DNA of 64,000 bases from CBFHSF01 sp965658445 (GCA_965658445.1 CBFHSF010000012.1:1-64000), one strand, 5' to 3'; positions 24,445 to 33,734 are shown, counted from the first letter of the stretch. The notes: generated by a model not told the origin, from the letters alone. Numbers and translations are program-made.

Positions 24445-25243
24445 CTGAATTCGAATTTTGAGAAGTGTTTTTTTTCGTGATGCTCTTTGAAATCTCAGGG
24501 TAGAGTTTTGCCAAAGCGGAATTGGGGTCCTCGGATTCCAGAAGTTTTTGGTGTTCTTCAATTACGTTTTGGTCTCCTCTTTTAGCGGGTCCTGTTTGTG
24601 CTTCTTCCGGAGAGGTTCGCAGGGCTTTTTCAACCGTTTCCTTTATGAGTGCAGAATACAGCTCAAAGGGAACGCCGTGTGCTTCAGAAGATTCTTTGGC
24701 AAGTGCGAATAGGTGATTGGTGAAATTGTTGACTACCACAGCATTGAGGTGTAGCCACTTCTTTTGTTCTGGATCCAATCGATAGGTTTTGTTTCCGAGG
24801 AGCTTGGCCAATTGGGTAATCTCTTCCACCTCCATGGGAGATTTCCCATCTACGAGAATGGGAATGTTTTCAAAATCTAAAGGCACCTCCGCACTAAAGG
24901 TCTGAAGGGGATAGAAAATTCCCACGCGCTCTCTGTCTCCAAAAACGCTCAAGTCCAAGGTTCCACTGGTGTGTACCACTAAACTTTGGCTTTTGGGCAG
25001 TTGACGGGCAACCCCTTGCACCGCATCATCAGGAATAGCGATAAAGGCAATATCTGCCGGTTTGATGCCTTGGAAGTCGTTTATGGCTTCCGCCGAAAAG
25101 CGATGGGCCAATTTTTCGGCCACAGCCAAGTCCCGACTGTAAATTTGCTGAACCACAAACCCCGACTCATGCAATGCCTTGGCGAGGTGAGTGGCCACAT
25201 TACCGGCCCCTACAATGTTTACGGTATGTAGGGGAAAGCTCAT
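24428..25243 (-). CDS. Rossmann-like and DUF2520 domain protein
   Basis: 271 residues. The N-terminal half is a dinucleotide-binding fold (VNIVGAGNVATHLAKALHES, then VQQIYSRDLAVAEKLA and IAFIAIPDDAVQGVA); the C-terminal half is the helical DUF2520 part (WLHLNAVVVNNFTNHLFALA). The layout resembles proline-dehydrogenase-like or ketopantoate reductase-like oxidoreductases, but the reaction is not established. Its ATG overlaps the ccmF stop by one base (TAATG), and it overlaps the next gene, so all are coupled. Confidence 0.87.
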   Translation of the reverse strand: MSFPLHTVNIVGAGNVATHLAKALHESGFVVQQIYSRDLAVAEKLAHRFSAEAINDFQGIKPADIAFIAIPDDAVQGVARQLPKSQSLVVHTSGTLDLSVFGDRERVGIFYPLQTFSAEVPLDFENIPILVDGKSPMEVEEITQLAKLLGNKTYRLDPEQKKWLHLNAVVVNNFTNHLFALAKESSEAHGVPFELYSALIKETVEKALRTSPEEAQTGPAKRGDQNVIEEHQKLLESEDPNSALAKLYPEISKSITKKNTSQNSNSDEEKL

Positions 25244-27660
25244 TAGCTACTTTTCATTCTTACGTACATGGCTTGGAGGGTACCAATGGCCATCAAGAAA
25301 CAGCCTAGCCAGAGTAAATTGATAAAGGGAAATATCACGGCCTTAATAATGATGAGTTCGGGCTCTTCTTCGGTGTGTTCCCACGCCTTGATGACAATTC
25401 CTTTGGATTCATTGTCAACACCTTCAAATCTCAATTTGATACCGGCTTCCTTCATCTCAATGTCTTGATGACCAATTTCACCATTGATAAGAGAGAGAAT
25501 GGGCATGGCTTCAAAAGATTGACCGTCCATGCGATATTGAGTAATCATTGCGGCGAGGGTCACATCCATAGACCCAGTAGAATCTACTTTTTGCGTACCT
25601 GCAATAGAATCCAAAACCAAGAAGGAATTGGCATAAATCACTGAATCGCCGGTATTCAATTTGATTTCTGACTCATTGATCCACTCTGCATTTCTCTCCT
25701 CATCAGGACGAAGGTCTGCATAGGTGACGTGGGTATAGATGTCATAGGTCAGGCGGTGTAGCGTAGAGGGCTCCGCGTTGTTACCCATTTGCTCATTGAG
25801 CAAAATACTGGGGTGAAGTGTGAATTCAGGTTCTATGGATTCACGATTGAAGAAGTCCAATTGGTAAAGGTTGTGGTTGCCCACTCTTTCTTCACCTACC
25901 CAAGTCACTTGGTAGTTGCCCATTTTTACCGTGTCATTGAGTTCAATGAGAAGGTTTTCATTGGCTGGGAATTCCTTGTGGATAAATACATCACTCTTAG
26001 AGATGGTCTGCTTTTTAAAGTTGGAAATCAAGGCTCCAACGATGATAAAACCAAAACCAATATGCGCAAGATTGGGGCCGAGTAATTTCCACTTCCCTTT
26101 GAAGATGGTCAACCAATAATCCAAGTTTCCGAAAACGGTAAAGTATCCTGTAAAGAGAAGGATGGTGTGAAGCAGTCCTCCTTTTTCATCCATGAATCCC
26201 AATCCCCAAACCGTAATAATGGTAAGGACAAGTGAGATGGTTACAGATCGCATAACCTTCATGAATACCTTCTTGGGCGTTTCTTTGTACCTCAAGAAAT
26301 GTGCAAGCCCCATCAACAGAGTAATGGCAATGGCAAAGGGAACTTGTATTTGGTTGTAGTGGTCAATGAGGTCGTTGGGTGGAGCCAATGCTTTGTCCTT
26401 TAACGGAAAGGCACCTTCCGGACCAAATAAGGTGTTAAAGACAGGAATAGAGGTTGTTGAGGTAATTTGTAATGCCGAAACGAGCAATACCATTTGACCG
26501 ATAAACATCCAAAATTCACGACTGGAGAGGGCGTCATCTTTTTTCTCTTTGGGGAAACTTCCCATTCTCCAGAAGAGTAGGGCAAAGGAACCTACGACGA
26601 AGAACAGGAGATAAATCAAGAGTTGTCCTGACAATCCCAAGTCTACAAAGGCGTGAACCGAAGAGTCTCCCAATACCCCAGAACGAGTCAAGAAGGTAGA
26701 GTAGAGTATGAGTAAGAAGGCGAGAAGGGTAAATACCATGGAGGCCATTAGCGCACCGCCTCTGTTTTTTTCTATCAACAACAAGTGGGCTGCACCAACC
26801 ATGACCAGCCAGGGAACAAGTGACGAGTTTTCTACGGGATCCCAAGCCCAAAATCCTCCAAAGCTCAGTGCCTCATAGGCCCAAGCTCCACCCATCAAAA
26901 TACCTGTTCCCAAAATCATTACTGAGAAAAAGGCCCATGGAGTAGCGGGGCCAACCCAGCTTTTGAAATCCTTCTTAGCCAATGCAGCAACGGCAAAAGC
27001 AAAGGGAATTAGAGTAGATGCAAAACCCAAGAACAGCGTAGGTGGGTGAATGGTCATCCAGTAGTTCTGAAGCAGAGGGTTCAATCCGGAACCGTCCGCA
27101 AAAGCTGGAATCATGGAGAGGTAATCCTCCATTTGTGTCCAAGGCAACCCAATATTTTCGGGGAGCTCTCTGACCAAAACAAAAGGAGATTGTCCGATTT
27201 TGAAACTACCGATATATACTCCCAAAACCATGGTAGCCAAGAAGAATTGAACCAGAGAAACCACAATCATGGTGGAGGCTTCCCATTTCTTAGCGGTGTA
27301 CATTAGGATTCCTCCCAATACCGCATGCCAGAAGAGCCAGAGAATAAAGCTTCCTTCTTGGCCTTCCCAGAAAGCTGAAAACAAATAGCGCGGAGGCAAG
27401 TCTAAGGAGGTGTGTTTCCAGACGTAATCAAATTCAAAATAATGGTTAGCCATTATAAAGAATAAGGTCCCTACGATAGAAAAGACGGCAGCTATATGTA
27501 CGCCGAATACCTTTTTAGCAAAGGATTTCCATTCTGTTTGCGAAGGGTTTTTCTCACTCTTCCAATATGCGTAAGCGGCCAAGAGAGCGGAAACAGCAGC
27601 GAGTACTACTGAAAATCTTCCCAAATATCCTGCCCAGAGGTGTTCTCCTATATAGTCCAT
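25243..27660 (-). CDS. ccmF: Cytochrome c maturation heme lyase subunit, CcmF/CcsA type
   Basis: 805 residues, somewhat longer than typical proteobacterial CcmF (about 650). Many membrane helices surround the WWD heme-handling motif GGFWAWDPVENSSLVPWLVM (about 270-289). Other landmarks are WEGQEGSFILWLFWHAVL and LTRSGVLGDSSVHAF. A large soluble region of about 200 residues follows (about 560-760), then one last membrane helix. CcmF attaches heme to the CxxCH motif of apocytochromes on the outer face of the inner membrane. It follows ccmE by 31 bp in the ccmB-C-D-E-F order. Confidence 0.92.
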   Translation of the reverse strand: MDYIGEHLWAGYLGRFSVVLAAVSALLAAYAYWKSEKNPSQTEWKSFAKKVFGVHIAAVFSIVGTLFFIMANHYFEFDYVWKHTSLDLPPRYLFSAFWEGQEGSFILWLFWHAVLGGILMYTAKKWEASTMIVVSLVQFFLATMVLGVYIGSFKIGQSPFVLVRELPENIGLPWTQMEDYLSMIPAFADGSGLNPLLQNYWMTIHPPTLFLGFASTLIPFAFAVAALAKKDFKSWVGPATPWAFFSVMILGTGILMGGAWAYEALSFGGFWAWDPVENSSLVPWLVMVGAAHLLLIEKNRGGALMASMVFTLLAFLLILYSTFLTRSGVLGDSSVHAFVDLGLSGQLLIYLLFFVVGSFALLFWRMGSFPKEKKDDALSSREFWMFIGQMVLLVSALQITSTTSIPVFNTLFGPEGAFPLKDKALAPPNDLIDHYNQIQVPFAIAITLLMGLAHFLRYKETPKKVFMKVMRSVTISLVLTIITVWGLGFMDEKGGLLHTILLFTGYFTVFGNLDYWLTIFKGKWKLLGPNLAHIGFGFIIVGALISNFKKQTISKSDVFIHKEFPANENLLIELNDTVKMGNYQVTWVGEERVGNHNLYQLDFFNRESIEPEFTLHPSILLNEQMGNNAEPSTLHRLTYDIYTHVTYADLRPDEERNAEWINESEIKLNTGDSVIYANSFLVLDSIAGTQKVDSTGSMDVTLAAMITQYRMDGQSFEAMPILSLINGEIGHQDIEMKEAGIKLRFEGVDNESKGIVIKAWEHTEEEPELIIIKAVIFPFINLLWLGCFLMAIGTLQAMYVRMKSS

Positions 27661-27691
27661 GTGTGATTTTTGATGCTGTAAGTTTTACCCC

Positions 27692-28093
27692 TTATTCTGT
27701 GTAGGAATTCTCGTTTCCTGCAACTTGGTTCTGCTCATTGTACTTAGACGGACACTTCATTAAAATCTCAGTAGCAATGAATACACTGTCTTTGGAAAGA
27801 CCCTTCATGGTGATTTCTTCTGAGCGCTCAAAGTCTGTTGGCTTGGGCTGGTTGTACAAAACTTTCTTTTTGCCTCCGTCTTTGTCAATGGCTGTAAAGG
27901 CGAAAGTTGTGGTGTGAGGATCAAAGTCCATGTCGGCTTCCTTGTCTAGATATCCAACTACCGTGAAAGTTTGGCCTGGATTTTCATCGGCCAATTTAAA
28001 GTTGGCATAGGTGCTTGCGTCTGCATAGGTCCACATGATGGCTCCAATCAGTACGGCAGCAAATACGATGAGGACGATGTGTGTATTTTTCAT
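27692..28093 (-). CDS. ccmE: Cytochrome c maturation heme chaperone CcmE, CxxxY type
   Basis: 133 residues. One N-terminal membrane anchor (IVLIVFAAVLIGAIMWTYA) precedes an OB-fold domain (TFTVVGYLDKEADMDFDPHT, VLYNQPKPTDFERSEEITMK). The heme-binding His region is replaced by ILMKCPSKYNE, giving Cys-x-x-x-Tyr. In the usual CcmE heme is bound covalently by His in an HxxxY motif; a CxxxY variant is known from some sulfate reducers and archaea. Here CcmE sits with CcmB, C, D and F, so it should carry heme from CcmC to CcmF using Cys. Confidence 0.9.
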   Translation of the reverse strand: MKNTHIVLIVFAAVLIGAIMWTYADASTYANFKLADENPGQTFTVVGYLDKEADMDFDPHTTTFAFTAIDKDGGKKKVLYNQPKPTDFERSEEITMKGLSKDSVFIATEILMKCPSKYNEQNQVAGNENSYTE

Positions 28094-28164
28094 TTTTGTG
28101 GTCTTGTGTTCTGCTTTCTTCGGAATAATTGCTTCCGAGGATGCGTAGCGAATGGGTTGACTTA

Positions 28165-28398
28165 CTAATTGTTTTGCTCTTCCTCTAGCTTTTTGACTTT
28201 TCGGTCTATGGAAATTAGGTAAACTACCATGCCCAAGAAAATGATTAAGGCAACAGCTACTACCACATAGATTTTTCCTTCTGATCGAAAGGTGTCTGCC
28301 ATTTCTACTTCAGGTCTCTGTGCCTGAGCAGAAAGCGTTATAAAAAATGCCGCCAAAGAGGCAATCGCTTTGCGGAATGTATTATTTGATGGAATCAT
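28165..28398 (-). CDS. ccmD: CcmD-family small membrane protein
   Basis: 77 residues. A signal-like N-terminus (ASLAAFFITLSAQA) is followed by RSEGKIYVVVAVALIIFLGM, a single membrane span, and a charged cytoplasmic end (SIDRKVKKLEEEQ). CcmD helps release heme-loaded CcmE from the CcmABC complex. It overlaps ccmC by 17 bp. The cleavable-looking N-terminal extension is longer than in proteobacterial CcmD. Confidence 0.75.
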   Translation of the reverse strand: MIPSNNTFRKAIASLAAFFITLSAQAQRPEVEMADTFRSEGKIYVVVAVALIIFLGMVVYLISIDRKVKKLEEEQNN

Positions 28399-29068
28399 AG
28401 ATTTCGTCTTGTTTGCTTTTGTTTCGGTCTTGAATGACCTTAAGTCTAATTTTTACACGGCTTACCCAAACTCCCATCATGATCCAACCCACTACGGCTG
28501 GGTAGAATACCATTCTTAGGTTGGAGTCCATGTCGTAGTTGTTAAAGCCGGGGTTCCCTCCATTACCTGGATGCAGACTGTCCGTAAGTCTCGGCAAAAT
28601 TCCGATAAAGACAATCATTAGGACGAAGGCGAAAATGTTGTAAACGGCAGAGATACGGGCCTTTTTTTCAGGATCTTCAATACTTCCCCTCAAAATAAAA
28701 TACGCCGTGTAGATGATCATCGTAATGGCGGTTCCGTTGAGCTTGGGGTCATCTGTCCACGGTGCTCCCCAAGTGAAATTTGCCCAAACCATTCCGGTAA
28801 GAAGACCTAGAGTGGCGAAGACCATTCCGGTTTCTGCGTATTGGACGGCGTTGAGGTCATATTTCCGGGTATTCTTTGAGAGGTACAACAAGCTTCCATG
28901 CAAGGAGGCAATCATCATTCCCAACATTGCAAACCACATGACTACGTGGAAATACAAGTTTCTGATGGTTTCATTGAGTATGGGCAATCTGGGAACTTCT
29001 CCCAAAAATCCCCAAACGATGCTGTAACTAATGAGCAGTACGGAGGCTATTTTCCACCAATTCTTCAT
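28382..29068 (-). CDS. ccmC: Heme exporter / cytochrome c maturation protein CcmC
   Basis: 228 residues from the ATG at 29068; a TTG 21 bp earlier is in frame but adds only MKHFFAR. Six membrane helices, with the WWD-type motif FTWGAPWTDDPKLNGTAITM (about 105-124) and flanking His residues in LYFHVVMWFAM and DSLHPGN. CcmC presents heme to CcmE on the periplasmic face. The motif differs from the usual WGTWWxWDxR(L) form but keeps the W and DPKL core. Confidence 0.9.
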   Translation of the reverse strand: MKNWWKIASVLLISYSIVWGFLGEVPRLPILNETIRNLYFHVVMWFAMLGMMIASLHGSLLYLSKNTRKYDLNAVQYAETGMVFATLGLLTGMVWANFTWGAPWTDDPKLNGTAITMIIYTAYFILRGSIEDPEKKARISAVYNIFAFVLMIVFIGILPRLTDSLHPGNGGNPGFNNYDMDSNLRMVFYPAVVGWIMMGVWVSRVKIRLKVIQDRNKSKQDEIYDSIK

Positions 29069-29238
29069 GCGTGCAAAAAAATGTTTCAACTAGCGAAAAT
29101 CAGTTTACAATAACAACTTGCAAGGCTTGTAATTAATACTCTGAAATTCCCTAGTTTTTTCAATAACGTGGGAGGTCTTTGAGAGTTTTTAAAAAGTAGC
29201 GAAAAATATCGCAAAAGAGTCAAGTAAACAGGCGCTAA

Positions 29239-29898
29239 TTAATCCCGCCAAATGTAAGGAAATAATAGGAAAGACAGGGTGAAAACGACCAAGTTAAGCG
29301 CTAAAATTACACCCAACAATGCGAGGTTATCCCATAAACCCAAACCAAATATTGCCTGAATGGAAACTTCCACCAATATCAAAACCATGGGCAGAAGCAG
29401 GGGGAGACTCAAAATTGCCATCGTGGTGGCATTTGAATCTGCCTTTGAGGAGATGGCTGCCACTAGTGTTAATACCCCTGATAATCCCCAAGCTCCCAAG
29501 ACCAATGCAATCAAAAATAAGCCATCGTTCTTGACGGGATTTCCCAGCAACATAGAAAACAAGCCATATGTGGTCAATGCAATGGCGGAAGTTAGTATTC
29601 CGTTGTAAATGAGTTTGGAGAGAATAATGGATTGGGGAGCGAACAATTGGTGATAGTAGAAATACTTTCCTCCCGATTCATGGGCAAAAGATCGCGAAGC
29701 AGTAGAAATGGCTCCGAACATGAGAATGATCCAGAAAAGTGCGTTCCAACTTCTGTGGTCCGTAATTTCACCAAAGACAAGGTAGGCGACATAGGTGGTT
29801 GCCACCACGTAGAGAAGCACAGAAAAGAAAGAGTATTTCTGGCGCTTTTCTAAAGTCAGGTCCTTTAGGAGTAAGGCTTTGATTTCTGAAAAATTCAT
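29239..29898 (-). CDS. ccmB: Heme exporter ABC permease CcmB
   Basis: 219 residues from the ATG at 29898; the upstream TTG is part of the promoter-like sequence. It has about six membrane helices. MNFSEIKALLLKDLTLEKRQ at the start, IILMFGAISTASRSFAHESG and LSLPLLLPMVLILVEVS are typical of CcmB. It forms the membrane part of the CcmAB(C) ABC complex that loads CcmE. The ATPase gene ccmA is not adjacent and is not in the window. A 170-bp gap separates it from ccmC. Confidence 0.88.
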   Translation of the reverse strand: MNFSEIKALLLKDLTLEKRQKYSFFSVLLYVVATTYVAYLVFGEITDHRSWNALFWIILMFGAISTASRSFAHESGGKYFYYHQLFAPQSIILSKLIYNGILTSAIALTTYGLFSMLLGNPVKNDGLFLIALVLGAWGLSGVLTLVAAISSKADSNATTMAILSLPLLLPMVLILVEVSIQAIFGLGLWDNLALLGVILALNLVVFTLSFLLFPYIWRD

Positions 29899-29904
29899 CG
29901 TGGT

Positions 29905-29912
29905 CAAAGGTA
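29905..29912 (-). promoter_or_regulatory. TAnnTTTG promoter element in front of ccmB
   Basis: The minus strand reads TACCTTTG-ACCACG-ATG. Only six bases lie between the element and the start codon, a nearly leaderless arrangement like that of the aminotransferase gene. Confidence 0.55.
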
Positions 29913-30025
29913 CAAAACCAATTTGCCCGGCCTGACTTTCAAAACATTTTAATCATCTTCGTGTTGAAATTGTCACATGTAAACACATAACGTAAACGCT
30001 TTCAATCACTACAAAACCTCATCCC

Positions 30026-30652
30026 ATGTTTTCAAAAAATATCCTATTCAGTGTAAAATCCGTTTTTGCACTTGCTGTAGCGGCATCTCTTTTTGCATGT
30101 TCCCAATCGGCACCCAATTCCAATCAACAAACCGCTGGCATTTTGCCCAGCCCCCCAAAAGAAAAAGCCATGACAACCATCTACGACTTTAAAGTAAAAG
30201 ATATCGACGGAAATACCTTTGATTTCTCTAGCCTCAAGGGAAAGAGAATTCTCATTGTGAATACCGCCTCAGAATGTGGGTACACTCCTCAGTACAAGCA
30301 ATTGCAAGAATTGTATGAAGAAAAAGGAGGAGACTCATTCACCATTATCGGATTTCCAGCCAACAACTTTGGCGGACAAGAGCCCGGCTCGGAGGCCGAA
30401 ATCAAAACTTTCTGTACAGCCAACTATGGCGTTACTTTCCCAATGATGAGCAAAGTAAGCGCCAAGGGAAAAGACATGTCTCCCATCTATCAATGGTTGA
30501 CTCAAAAAGATAAAAACGGGGTGTCAGACGCCAGTGTTCGCTGGAATTTCCACAAGTTCATCATCGATGAAAACGGTCACTGGGTTGCAGAGTACCCTTC
30601 TTCGGTATCTCCGTTGGACTCGAAAATTTTGGATTTTGCTTCAGGCAAATAA
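30026..30652 (+). CDS. Glutathione peroxidase-family thiol peroxidase with lipoprotein signal
   Basis: 208 residues. The first 25 form a lipoprotein signal (LAVAASLFAC, Cys about 25), followed by a Pro/Ser linker and then the peroxidase domain from about residue 50: VNTASECGYTPQYKQLQELY (peroxidatic Cys in place of selenocysteine), GFPANNFGGQEPGS (Gln) and VRWNFHKFIID (Trp, Asn). It reduces hydroperoxides, in bacteria usually with thioredoxin. Most family members are cytoplasmic, so the predicted envelope anchoring is notable. The alternative start at 30170 (MTTIYDF) would give a cytoplasmic form of normal length. Confidence 0.88.
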   Translation: MFSKNILFSVKSVFALAVAASLFACSQSAPNSNQQTAGILPSPPKEKAMTTIYDFKVKDIDGNTFDFSSLKGKRILIVNTASECGYTPQYKQLQELYEEKGGDSFTIIGFPANNFGGQEPGSEAEIKTFCTANYGVTFPMMSKVSAKGKDMSPIYQWLTQKDKNGVSDASVRWNFHKFIIDENGHWVAEYPSSVSPLDSKILDFASGK

Positions 30653-30658
30653 GTCTGT

Positions 30659-31105
30659 CTAGATACTCTTGTAAAAAGCGATGATCTTGGGTTGCAAAGC
30701 TTCCAAAATTCGAAGCACGTAGCCCTCCTCGAAACAATTCACTAAGTAACCGTCATGGAATCGGTCAGCCCTCACCATGACGGTTATTAGCTTGAGTAGA
30801 GTTTCGATGCTCACGGCATCAAAGTCAGTGTTTATATCATTCAGCATCTGACCGCCTTCTGGCCATCTGTGCCATTCAAAGTCCAAAATGACCTCGAGCT
30901 CATAGGCTCTGTCATTAAATTCTTTGACCACGGGATGGGGTTGGGTAAAGGGAAATATCCAAGTTCCATCCTCTGTTTTTTCTAGAAATTTGGTATCGCC
31001 AAAGATCTCGGTTTTTTTAATTTCTCTAATGAGTTCAAAAAAATCAAGCCATTGTTGAATTGGCTTTCCAATCCACGCATACTCATATGGTTCTGTTGTA
31101 TTCAT
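30659..31105 (-). CDS. DUF6508-like protein
   Basis: 148 residues, soluble, no signal. The C-terminal pattern TLLKLITVMVRADRFHDGYL followed by an acidic-Gly turn and helix (CFEEGYVLRILEALQ) resembles DUF6508. The middle holds a Trp-rich DFEWHRWPEGGQML. Function unknown. It converges on the peroxidase gene with only six bases between their stops. Confidence 0.6.
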   Translation of the reverse strand: MNTTEPYEYAWIGKPIQQWLDFFELIREIKKTEIFGDTKFLEKTEDGTWIFPFTQPHPVVKEFNDRAYELEVILDFEWHRWPEGGQMLNDINTDFDAVSIETLLKLITVMVRADRFHDGYLVNCFEEGYVLRILEALQPKIIAFYKSI

Positions 31106-31321
31106 GGCATTTTTATTTTCTAGAACAAAGATCTTTCACATCCCCATTTTTGGGTTTACTCTGGGTTGCATAAATAGAGACACTAACATAACTTTAACAT
31201 CCCTATTTTATTGGGTTTATTACGCGAATAACGTTATAATTATTATTCTCCACAAACTGAAAATTCAAAACTTTCCGTACCTTATTGAACACCAACCCAA
31301 TACCTTTCAATTATCCCTAAC

Positions 31322-31903
31322 ATGAAAAATTGGTTGTACACATCTTGTCTATTCATTTTCTTCTTTTGTCACGCAAAAGGACAAGGGGTTTCTACGGTTG
31401 ATTTTGCGGTTAAAACAGATTTGGTATCACCGCTTTCTCACGGAGAGTTTATGATCTTTATGGAGGCGAGTTGGACCCAAAATTGGGGTCTCGAATTGGG
31501 GCTGGGAGGAACGGTTCAAAGGGGATTTTACTCGGATAGGATTGTTGGATTGCCGGCTTCCGATTTTTCTATTTCCCCGTCTTTTTCTGCTCAGTTAATG
31601 GTCAAGTACTATGCGAGTTCTTGGGATATTTGGGGAGGAAGACCCTTTGTTGGGCTTCAGATAAAGAACCGTCAGTATCGCCTAACTTTTGATCCTCCGT
31701 TGGACGATGGAAGTTCTTCGGGCTACCTTTCACAGTGGACCCATTACGGAGTTCTCGGGTGGTCTTACTCTATTGAGGAGGTTTTAGTTATAGAAATCTT
31801 GGGCCAATTTGGCTTTCAAAATACCTATCGTAATTATACCCCCTCCTTTTCTTCCTCTCCTTGGGTCATCGATGGTGGAATTCGAATAGGATATTCCTTT
31901 TAG
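31322..31903 (+). CDS. Small outer-membrane beta-barrel-like protein
   Basis: 193 residues. Signal peptide (MKNWLYTSCLFIFFFCHAKG), then alternating strands such as WGLELGLGGTVQRG, SAQLMVKYYAS, YGVLGWSYSIEEVLVIEIL and the terminal strand GGIRIGYSF with a C-terminal aromatic, as expected for an eight-stranded barrel. No specific family recognised. It stands alone. Confidence 0.6.
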   Translation: MKNWLYTSCLFIFFFCHAKGQGVSTVDFAVKTDLVSPLSHGEFMIFMEASWTQNWGLELGLGGTVQRGFYSDRIVGLPASDFSISPSFSAQLMVKYYASSWDIWGGRPFVGLQIKNRQYRLTFDPPLDDGSSSGYLSQWTHYGVLGWSYSIEEVLVIEILGQFGFQNTYRNYTPSFSSSPWVIDGGIRIGYSF

Positions 31904-32004
31904 TCGTTTTCCTAGAAAAAAAATCCTCTTTCTGTTTCCTCAAAATACCTATCTTTAAGAAGGACTAGAGAAAAGTTAAGAATCACTCGAATCAATCACC
32001 TGCC

Positions 32005-32625
32005 ATGCGATTAAAAATTTACGCGGACAATCCGCAGGAAAAGTATATACAGCAAACCGTCTCTGCACTAGAAAGAGGAGAGGTAGTCATTCTTCCTACA
32101 GATACCATCTATTGTCTCGCTGCAGATATTAACAAAAACAAAGCCTTGGAGAACATGGCAAAACTCAAGGGGGTTTCTCTCAAAGAAGCCGATTTTTCGT
32201 TTTTGTTTTCTGATTTGAGTCATCTTTCGGATTACACCTTACAGTTTGACACTCATGTCTACAAAATTCTAAAAAGAGGAATTCCTGGTCCGTTTACCTT
32301 TATCCTCAATGCCAACAAAAAGGTTCCAAAAATCTTTGGACGCAGAAAGAATACCATAGGAATTCGCGTTCCCGATAACAATATTGTAAAGACCATTATT
32401 GAAAGGCTAGGTCATCCTTTGGCAACTACTTCAATAAAGTCGGAGGATTCCATTTTGGAATACATAACCGATCCAGAACTCATTGACGAAACCTATGGAG
32501 ATAAAGTTGCATTGGTTATTGATGATGGATTTGGCGGAAACGAAGGTTCCTCTGTAGTTGATTTAACAGGAGGCGATATAGAAGTGATTCGAGAAGGGGC
32601 CGGAGAAATTTCAAAACTCTCCTAA
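32005..32625 (+). CDS. YrdC/Sua5-type L-threonylcarbamoyladenylate synthase family protein
   Basis: 206 residues. The start region GEVVILPTDTIYCLAADINK and the central GPFTFILNANKKVPKIFG, IGIRVPDN and ATTSIKSED match the YrdC/YciO fold. Sua5/YrdC makes threonylcarbamoyl-AMP for the t6A modification of tRNAs reading ANN codons. Length suits the stand-alone YciO/YrdC subgroup, so whether it does t6A synthesis or is the YciO paralogue is open. It overlaps the next gene by one base (TAATG). Confidence 0.85.
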   Translation: MRLKIYADNPQEKYIQQTVSALERGEVVILPTDTIYCLAADINKNKALENMAKLKGVSLKEADFSFLFSDLSHLSDYTLQFDTHVYKILKRGIPGPFTFILNANKKVPKIFGRRKNTIGIRVPDNNIVKTIIERLGHPLATTSIKSEDSILEYITDPELIDETYGDKVALVIDDGFGGNEGSSVVDLTGGDIEVIREGAGEISKLS

Positions 32626-33617
32626 TGGCCAAGCCTTCAAGACTTCTCAATCCAGAAATTTTTCAAGGTGTTGGCAAACACAAAAGCTATTTTGAGGGCT
32701 GGTATTTAAAGCATGTCAGCCCTGAAGAAGACTTTTCCTTTGCTCTCATCCCCGGAGTTGCTTACCAATCTGATGGAAAAGCTGAGAGCTTTATTCAATT
32801 CATCAATGGGGAAACTGCGGAGACTCATTACGTTTCACGACCCATAGGTAATTTCACCGCCGCCGAAAACCAATTTAAGGTTCGAATAGGAAATCAGCTG
32901 TTCTCTAATCATAAAATTGATGTAGACCTTCAAGAATTTGGGATTCCATTTTCTGCTAATTTGGAATATCTCGGTTTGCATCCATTAAAAAATACTTACC
33001 GCCGCCCAGGAATCATGGGATGGTACAGATATATGCCCTTTATGCAATGTTATCATGGCTTGGTCAGTCAATTCCACACCCTACGTGGAAAGTGCTCCTA
33101 TGAGGGCAAGACCTATGATATGAATGACGGTCATGGTTACATAGAAAAGGACTGGGGACGGTCGTTTCCCAGTGCGTGGGTTTGGATGCAATCCAACAAT
33201 TTCAAAAAGCAAAAAGTCTCTGTGATGTGCAGTATTGCGCATATCCCTTGGATTGGCCGGAGCTTTACGGGTTTTCTTTGTACCTTTTTATTCAAGGGTG
33301 AAATATTGATTTTCACTACCTACACTGGAGCCAAACTGGCAACTCATGAAGTTTCGGAAGGAAAGGTTCACGTGGTCCTCAGAGATCAGAAATACGAGAT
33401 CTCATTACTATCCTCTCAGGCACAAGCAGGTGTCTTGAAGGCGCCAACCAATGGTTTGATGAAACGAGAAATTTTGGAATCTATCAATGGAACCATCAAT
33501 GTGACTCTTACGGAAATTGCCTCGGGAGAAATTGTGTTTTCTGACGTAGGAACAAAGGCAGGCGTTGAGCTCGTGGGCGATGTAAGTGGGTTGCTCTCTG
33601 GGGAGATGCATAGTTAG
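32625..33617 (+). CDS. Tocopherol cyclase-like protein
   Basis: 330 residues. The family landmarks are HKSYFEGWYLKHVSPEEDFS near the N-terminus and MNDGHGYIEKDWGRSFPSAW with WMQSNNF in the middle. In plants the family closes the chromanol ring of tocopherol; in bacteria without tocopherol the substrate is unknown. No signal peptide. Translationally coupled to the YrdC-like gene, with no obvious functional link. Confidence 0.8.
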   Translation: MAKPSRLLNPEIFQGVGKHKSYFEGWYLKHVSPEEDFSFALIPGVAYQSDGKAESFIQFINGETAETHYVSRPIGNFTAAENQFKVRIGNQLFSNHKIDVDLQEFGIPFSANLEYLGLHPLKNTYRRPGIMGWYRYMPFMQCYHGLVSQFHTLRGKCSYEGKTYDMNDGHGYIEKDWGRSFPSAWVWMQSNNFKKQKVSVMCSIAHIPWIGRSFTGFLCTFLFKGEILIFTTYTGAKLATHEVSEGKVHVVLRDQKYEISLLSSQAQAGVLKAPTNGLMKREILESINGTINVTLTEIASGEIVFSDVGTKAGVELVGDVSGLLSGEMHS

Positions 33618-33645
33618 GGGAAGGGAGCAGGAAGCAGGGAGCGTT

Positions 33646-33683
33646 GCTTACTCTCGACTAATGTCGAGATTGGGTTCAGCCCC
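33646..33683. repeat. Dispersed 38-bp intergenic repeat, copy 2
   Basis: Differs from 18849-18886 at one position (T for G in GGGTTCAGCCCC) and keeps the hairpin CTCGAC-TAAT-GTCGAG. The flanks are again low complexity (GGGAGCAGGAAGCAGGGAG on the left; repeated GTTACCT on the right to about 33760), lying between two convergent genes. Confidence 0.7.
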
Positions 33684-33734
33684 AACTAGTGACTGGTGAC
33701 TAGGGCTATTTTCCTTATTCCTACCCGTTACCTG

